This document shows, piece after piece, positions 58,125 through 64,000 of a stretch of 64,000 nt of DNA. The stretch spans positions 1-64,000 of the forward strand of contig JAAEAF010002552.1 in NCBI GenBank assembly GCA_011037195.1. The letters are read 5' to 3'. The position numbers and the translations under genes were made by a program. Below the pieces are notes generated by a model. The model was given only the letters and a program-made list of their open reading frames with translations, did no database searches and was not told where the DNA came from. Each line of letters starts with the position of its first letter. The first letter of the stretch is position 1. Origin of the DNA: Triatoma infestans (taxonomy: Eukaryota > Arthropoda > Insecta > Hemiptera > Reduviidae).

Positions 58125-58625
58125 TCCTTGAGCAGAGAAAGTATTGCGCGAGTGTTTTCCTGGAGGTTGCATTCGATCGGTTCTGGTATCCGGGCTTGAT
58201 GCGAATGCACAGAGGTATCTTATGACAAGCTTATTAGTTAATCCTGACTGACCGCTTCTTCAAGGTCAACTCAGATTACCTTTCTTCAACTTCCATTCTA
58301 TATCTGCTGATGGTTCTCAAGAAGTATATTTGAACCCTTCGTTACCCCATTAATACAGCTGATATGCCACTCTCTACATATTTGCTGATGCTTCATTCCT
58401 GCGTAAAGATTCCGTAACAGCGACTCACAATCAACAGGCTCACTTGAATTCATTTCAACAATGGTTCAACCAATGGGGATTCAAAATCAGAGTTGAAAAG
58501 AGCAAAACCATTCTTTCACTCTCCAACGAATGGAAGTGGATTGCTCCAGTTTATTATGATAATGTCTCCTTATCCCAAAAATTTCGCTACTTAGGACTAT
58601 ATCTGGACCCCCCAAAACTCCCTTA
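58125..58625 (+). mobile_element. Jockey-like LINE (family J), reverse transcriptase fragment
   Basis: Collinear with 54.41-54.90 kb. It has VFLEVAFDRF (motif A with Asp changed to Glu), a broken motif B/C, and LNSFQQWFNQWGFKIRVEKS then WKWIAPVYYDNVSLSQKFRY and LGLYLD in one frame (58444-58626). It is truncated at about 58625. Confidence 0.78.
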
Positions 58626-58629
58626 AATA

Positions 58630-59330
58630 AACTATCTAGGAAAAAAGGTCCAAGTGATAGATGGATTCATAATTAATTTGGATTGATGGATTTATAGTGG
58701 TAGTGGGTTTATAGTTAATATAGCAAATTTAATAAAATAGAGCGGTGTTTTTTTTATAGAGAATATCACAGAAAAATAATGAACAAACACATTTCTGGTC
58801 AACCGATTTGGTTTAAACAAGGAATTTTGACATCATATTTTTAATTCTAAGTAATATTATTTAGATGAATGAATCGTATGTAATTAAATAAAATAGCAAT
58901 TTAGAGAAAAATATAAACCTAACCGTCCGCCAAAAGCCTCTTAAAATGAATTATTTTTCTGGCGAAATGTTTCAAAGTTTAGTTTTTAATATAGTCAATG
59001 TATTTGGTATACTAAGATTAAAGAAAATCGTTGGAGCCGTTTTAGAGAAAATCGCAAAAAAAAAAAACTGAAAAGCCCATTCAGTAAAGTGTTACTTCCG
59101 GTTGTGGAATTTTTACAGATAACTTTCTGTCGGATCACATTGTTATAACTAAACAGAATGTTAAGTTAGAACTTTTCAGCTTTAGCTTTGCAGTTCACAT
59201 ACACACGTTTAAAAAAACCTCTTTTTCGAACCCAGAGGACCTCAAAACGTGTATTTCCAGTGAAAACTTAATATCAAAAATTTGACATGATTGCGATACT
59301 TCCTCTCTTACAAGCAGTAAGTGAAATTAC
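58630..59330 (+). repeat. Family C modular repeat, nearly full copy
   Basis: AAATCGTTGGAGCCGTTTTA, GTTACTTCCGGTTGTGGAAT, CTCAAAACGTGTATTTCCAG and CTTACAAGCAGTAAGTGAAA, in family order. Confidence 0.8.
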
Positions 59331-59982
59331 TATCCGAAATGTGTGCCTATTTTTCCCCCTATGCCATGATTTTTTGGCTAGTCAGCCATTCTGTCGTGTT
59401 CGTTTAGTTGGATATCCAAGGGGCACGTGAGAACAATCTCGGACGCGAACAACTTCACTCCCCCCATACCCCTCCTATTTAACAAAAACGGATCATGTTA
59501 CATTACTAGTGACATGTAACCTGAAAGTTTTCTCATTACCTTATCAAGAACTGGGGAATAAAGGCCCTCAGCAACTTGGTCAAGCACACCTACCAGGAGG
59601 TCACGAACATTAACTTACCACGGCTATTTAAATTCATGTAGCTAATCTTATAACTAAATAGTTAACGTGTAGAATTATATAATCATGTAACGTACAAGAA
59701 AATTATTAAAAAAAAGGAAAAATAATACAGGATATTAATTCATAATACAATTAATATTATGGCGGAAATATTAAATTATTTTTCTTAAACATAAAAAAAT
59801 TAAGTCTGACAGATCAAACAGTACTTTTACGCCATTTTATAATTTCCTATACAGCGAAACCAACCTAAAAACTAAATGTATATTTTTTTCATTTTTGCAA
59901 AAAAAAATCATGCAGTTAAAGTTTTAGATAGGTCCCGGGATTTAGACTTGTTGCTTCCCTTAAAACCTGGGCTATTTGTTTC
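59331..59982. other. Intronic DNA with a dispersed-repeat fragment
   Basis: 59340-59470 shares blocks with 26.34 kb and 43.86 kb (GCTAGTCAGCCATTCTGTCG; GGATATCCAAGGGGCACGTG). The rest is AT-rich and unassigned. Confidence 0.5.
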
Positions 59983-60240
59983 GTCAGAGATATTTTCTAT
60001 GATACTTGTTTCATTTTTTAGTCATCGATCAGTTTCGGGCGTTCGCACATCATCAGAATGTTTTGATATACAGTGTGATAACACAGACTTGCATTAAGTC
60101 AAAATCAGTTTACTCACATACCTTGTGTAAAAAAAAAAACGATTTTACTCTTTGCAAGATTGTTTATCAACATATCCTGATGTTCGATGACCATTCATCT
60201 GCAGGGCTTTCTAGCTCTGCGGACTTAACACGACAAATAT
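59983..60240. mobile_element. Foldback MITE, family A copy 10, diverged
   Basis: GTCAGAGATATTTTCTATGA, TCATCGATCAGTTTCGGGCG and TAGCTCTGCGGACTTAACAC-like end. The right arm is badly decayed. Confidence 0.78.
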
Positions 60241-60429
60241 TTATTTCATATTAAAATTTCTTTGTGTTAGAATATGGAGGAGCGCGGTAGCGCTGCTATG
60301 TTCATTTGCCTTTTTTCGTTAATCATTTATAATTGTACTAACATGAAAATTACATTTTTCTTTTTTTTTAAGAATTAAAAATAAAAAATAAATTATATTT
60401 ACGTAAAAAATGTCAGTTTTGTAAGAATA

Positions 60430-60560
60430 TTCATAAAGTAAAGACATCGACTTGGTTATTGATGACTCTAATGCCGGAAGTGATACAATAGGAGCCTACT
60501 ATCGAGTTCCTCTAGTTCTGATGAAGACGATATTTATTTTAAAACTTCTTGATGCCACTT
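60430..60560 (+). mobile_element. Possible piggyBac-like transposase N-terminal remnant
   Basis: IDLVIDDSNAGSDTI, then in the next frame SLLSSSSSSDEDDIYFKTS. A Ser/Asp/Glu-rich acidic segment like this is usual near the N-terminus of piggyBac-type transposases. It lies about 0.9 kb before clearer piggyBac motifs. Suggestive only. Confidence 0.35.
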
Positions 60561-61359
60561 TCTCCAATTAGTTTCCTAAGGGTAAAATTAGGAGAGATGA
60601 GGGGGGTAGGGAAGAAGACGCAAGCTCTATTTCGCTTGTTTACCACCAAATGGTGTCATGCAAGTTAGTAGAAGGATAGAGAGAGAGTTCAGAAGCGAAC
60701 TTATTGCAAAATTCTTCAGTTTTTTCTGTGTGTTCTTCTGTTTTCTACGAACATTTATATGCATCAGCTATATATCTGGTGAATAACTCAATTTCATAAC
60801 ATATTAGTAAATTTTTATAGACTATATTAAATGCAATTGAATTGAGAGATTTCTACGTTGTAGTTTAAAGTTGGACTCATAAACGTAGTATTTACGAAGT
60901 TTCATGTCGATCAGCTATGTTTCCTTAGAGAGACATAGATACGGCATCTCTCCTACCTATGGTCATCTATCTTACCATAGTAAAAGAGACGGCCAACCAT
61001 AGTGTACTTGTATTTTGCTTCTGGAATAAATGAGAATGTCTTTATTTTGAAAAATAACATTTTTTTTTTGTAGATAATAGTAGTTGACATATGTTTTATA
61101 AGCATTACCTCTTTAATATATCTCCTATATTTTAATACAGGGAATAACTTTGAAATGTGCATCGTCTCTCTTAACTTTACCCTAATATTTTTTTTTCCAA
61201 GTATCAGGACTCAAACATGATCCTAAACTCGACGCCTAACCATTGAGTACTTCAATTTATTTTTAGCACTGTGGACAACAATGATTACCGAAACAAATAT
61301 ATGCCCAGTGTAGTTTCTGATTGCTCGTCGAATTATAAAAGAAAAAATTAAGAGGTAAA
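60561..61359. other. Intronic DNA between possible piggyBac pieces
   Basis: No recognised coding text. It may be a decayed or replaced middle of the transposon. Confidence 0.35.
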
Positions 61360-61740
61360 TTATGGAAATCAGTTACCCGTAAAAGAAAGCGGTTGTAGCG
61401 GGCAGTATTGTTTGAAAATGGGAATCACGAGAAGACCGGATATATATTGGACAAAAACTATATACCATGGTTTTCAAAAATGTTTCAAGGGATCGTTTCC
61501 AGTGGATTTTGAAATTCTTTCATTTGGTAAATCAAGTCACTTTAATGCCACCAGGAAATCCATTGTGGTGCGTTGCGACCTGAATAAATCGTGTGCTCGA
61601 TTCATTGTTTTTTTGGTGGATCACGCTAACAAGGTTTTTCGACATTATCTACTCCTTACAATTGTGTATTGATGAATCATTATTGGGAACACACTGTAAC
61701 ACAATCATTAAGCCAATATCTTCCAAATAAAAAGTGTTTT
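61360..61740 (+). mobile_element. piggyBac-like transposase remnant with the IDES catalytic segment
   Basis: The frame from 61412 reads MGITRRPDIYWTKTIYHGFQ and continues to VDHANKVF, in the order of the piggyBac core (MGI-KP--YW, then HxN-F). One frame over, IIYSLQLCIDESLL is the segment with a catalytic Asp (IDES). After another shift SLSQYLPNKKCFT matches the next conserved block (QY-P-K). Three short frames in the right order make this convincing. It is frameshifted and dead. Confidence 0.65.
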
Positions 61741-61966
61741 ACATAAATGGTGAATTTATATAATAAAATTCTGGATGTTGTATGTTTTTATTATTAAATA
61801 TTGTCTTACATATTTTGTTATTATAGTGCGAAATCAGAAATAAGATAAAAAGGGAAATAAAAGAAAAAGCTTTCGTGTATATATTGGAGAAATTCTTAGG
61901 CTTAAGTATAATCTGGGATGTAATTATAACTTGTAAGGGCAGTATCAAGACCAACTGGGTAGTTTC
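61741..61966. other. AT-rich spacer
   Basis: Nothing recognised. Confidence 0.4.
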
Positions 61967-61977
61967 CCCAGGAACCG

Positions 61978-61979
<2 letters not shown>
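61967..61979. repeat. Target-site duplication, left
   Basis: CCCAGGAACCGCT; see the matching right copy at 62243-62255. Confidence 0.85.
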
Positions 61980-62014
<35 letters not shown>

Positions 62015-62242
62015 GGTGATATACGTTGCGACCTGAAAGGTCCATTGTGCTCTCTGGAGCCTTCCCAGTGCATTGCCGGCCTCCGAGCAATGTTCTCTAA
62101 CTTCAAATAATACTGCCCATCATCAGACAGTGAGCTGTAGAGGCTCCTAAGAAGAAAAAATCTAAGGGCAGCATGCTGGATTTGAACCCGTGATCTGCGC
62201 GTTGCTAGTCTAGCACGCTACCACTGAGCTAATCCCTTCCCT
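61980..62242 (-). mobile_element. tRNA-derived SINE with poly-A and target-site duplication
   Basis: Minus strand: GATTAGCTCAGTGGTAGCGT head, CGGGTTCAAATC B box, CTTAGATTTTTTCTTCTTAG body, and a type A-like tail (CCTTTCAGGTCGCAACGTAT) followed by a long A tract. It is flanked by 13-bp duplications with one mismatch. Confidence 0.92.
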
Positions 62243-62255
62243 CCCAGGAACCCCT
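62243..62255. repeat. Target-site duplication, right
   Basis: CCCAGGAACCCCT, 12 of 13 bases identical to 61967-61979. Confidence 0.85.
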
Positions 62256-62925
62256 AAAATAAATGTTTCTCTAAAAAAAAAAAAAAGTTTCAAATGAAAG
62301 TGGTGGGTTTACCTATATCTGTGTAATTAGCATTCCAAGTTTTTAAGAAAATCGATATAACCATTTTTGAAAAACTCAGGTTAATCGATATTCATCCAAC
62401 TTGAATTGCTAGCGATTCTTTCGAGTACATTAAATTTATTATAGGTAAAAGAATCGTATATTGTAATGAAATAGCACTTTGGAGGAATATTAAAGTCGTA
62501 GCTTCATTAGAATCCCATGAAAAGTAAAACTCCTGAAAAACATTATTTAAAATAAAAGTGATAATCTTTTAAATGTTTAGTTAATATGCAAAGTTTAAAG
62601 AAAACTGTTAAGCTATTTTTGAAAATATTGCGTAAAACTGGAAAAATCCTCCTTACTAAAGTGGCACTTTGGGAAGTTGGATTTTGATCAAAACTTTGGT
62701 ATCTTTTGCGGGGGTGGTTCCTGAACAAAATATAAAATTTGAGCTTCTTGCGAATGTTCATTTTTGAGATATTTTGTTTAGATACTCATTTACAGACCAT
62801 TCGCCCAAAAAAAATATTTTTTCCAATCACGGAGCCTCAATTTTTAGTGAAAATACAATTTTGAAATATTTCACCATCGTAATACGTCATCTTATATCAC
62901 AGTAAGTGATAGTAAAATAATGCTT
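62256..62925 (+). repeat. Family C modular repeat, last copy
   Basis: AAATCGATATAACCATTTTT, GGGAAGTTGGATTTTGATCA and AGTGATAGTAAAA follow the family order. A SINE is inserted into its left part. Confidence 0.7.
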
Positions 62926-64000
62926 CTGATTAATAAAATCGCATTGAATAAATAATGTAGACACTTGAATCTTAACTAGAACTAAGAGCAAATGAATTTT
63001 AAAATTATTAAAACTATGATTTACTTAGTTATCAGATTGTTTAAGAATAATTTGTTAGTTAAGATCTGCAATACGGTAGTTTGGTTTGCACGGAACTGTT
63101 ATTATTATTATTGTTATTATTATTATTATTATTATTATAACTTTACAGTTAGCGTGGTATAACGGCCGGTTATATTTGAAGAGTTTTTTTTTTTTTTAAG
63201 TTTAGAAACACGACAATAGTCAAGTCTTTCTGTGACTGACTGACTGACTACAGGCGAACGTTAGTATTACCTTTATAGCTGGTCGCACACAGCTTGGTCA
63301 GCTCAACTATATACAACAGTCTGCACGAATATCTGATAACAATCCCCGTCCACCGGCGACCCTGTCCATTTCCCCTTAGCCTAGCGGTTAGCACACAATC
63401 CTATTTCTCATTTAACTAAATAGTTGACCATATAATGCAAACAGTTCTAATTTTACATAATTTCTTCACTGAATATTTTAAAAAAACTTTTCATCATTTT
63501 CATTTATTAATAATTCTCAAATTAATTTAATTTATTAGTCATTTAATTCTCCAATTATAATACTATATAATGTTTATTAAAATGAATTGAAATATTATTA
63601 TTGTTCCTCTAGATTTAAATTTACCAAGTACATGTAAATCTAGTACTTGATGTGGTTAAAGAATAAACTTGTAAATTTGTCTTGGAATAATTCTCTTCGA
63701 ATCAGGGCCGGCAACTTTTGATGGCGGCCAAAAGGAAAGTGAAAAAAGTAAAAATAATAATAATAATAATATATTAAGACAGAAGAAAAAGCAAGAGATG
63801 AACCTATTTTAGATTCCAAAACCAAATTCAAAGTTGAGTTGTTCTTGCTTATTATTGATGTCGCAACTAATTTTAATTGAAGAAAGATTCAAACAACTGG
63901 AACATCACAGTTCACATTTTTCAATTTTTATATAACATCTCTAAATTAAAATCTAAGTCGACAAATGATCTCTTAGACAAATGTAAAAAACCTAGAAGCC
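62926..64000. other. Intronic DNA to the window end
   Basis: (ATT)n microsatellite 63098-63138. 63375-63400 has CCTAGCGGTTAGCACACAAT, resembling a SINE head A box but isolated. No homeobox exon is seen. Confidence 0.5.

Larger units (their letters stand above)
3791..64000 (+). other. lab: labial intron 1 (incomplete, at least 60 kb)
   Basis: No segment resembling the labial homeodomain was found after the donor. All other coding-like segments are transposon remains or unassigned short frames. The simplest reading is one very long intron that continues beyond the window. A fully independent host gene inside the intron was not recognised. Confidence 0.7.

Noticed and set aside
61979..62012. 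Long T run considered as a transcription terminator
   Set aside because: It is the poly-A tract of a SINE on the minus strand.
63375..63400. Isolated CCTAGCGGTTAGCACACAAT, possible tRNA or SINE start
   Set aside because: No B box or SINE body follows within the expected distance.

Overview
This window looks like AT-rich arthropod, most probably insect, nuclear DNA. The one confident host coding segment is the first coding exon of the Hox gene labial (3160-3790, + strand). It carries the labial-type hexapeptide YKWMQVKRN followed by VPKP, and it ends at a good splice donor. No homeobox exon is visible downstream, so about 60 kb from 3791 to the window end is read as labial intron 1. The spectrum of transposons and the large AT-rich intron fit a large-genome insect, perhaps a hemipteran, but the species cannot be proved from the sequence.

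Layout: 1-1250 holds an R1-like LINE (minus strand) and a foldback MITE. 2340-3160 is a GC-richer labial upstream/5'UTR region with one exact Hox1/Exd-type site and one Homothorax-type site. 3160-3790 is the labial exon. The remainder is intron filled with mobile DNA. It includes ten copies of one foldback MITE family (about 1.0, 4.2, 6.2, 13.1, 16.3/17.6, 20.4, 39.6, 44.1, 45.5 and 60.0 kb). More than a dozen fragments of a modular repeat here called family C occur at 12.4, 22.7, 24.5, 29.1, 38.0, 40.4/42.1, 48.9, 50.4, 52.7-54.2, 56.4, 58.6 and 62.3 kb. There are also tRNA-derived SINEs with two kinds of tail (5.9, 19.5, 28.6, 38.7, 38.9, 48.6, 50.1, 51.5 and 62.0 kb).

LINE remains come from several clades: R1-like, I-like with RNase H, Jockey-like, RTE-like and a restriction-endonuclease (R2-like) type. 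DNA transposons include a nearly intact 1.3-kb mariner (40812-42118), a deleted mariner (33771-34641), a Tc1-like element with about 340-bp terminal repeats (16500-17645), a Helitron (21825-22716) and a piggyBac-like relic (about 60430-61740). Gypsy LTR remains lie at 38.1 and 57.0 kb. A tandem array with 198-bp and 101-bp periods lies at 9105-9872.

Nesting lets the relative order of insertions be read directly. Mariner sits in family C, mariner sits in repeat X (an uninterrupted site is preserved at 38.6 kb), the Tc1-like element sits in a MITE loop, and SINEs sit in a LINE, in repeat X and in family C. The most useful biological points are the labial exon with its candidate autoregulatory site, and the heavily transposon-loaded Hox intron. 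No CRISPR, rRNA or independent tRNA gene was seen. Boundaries of decayed repeats are approximate (often +/- 20 bp or more).
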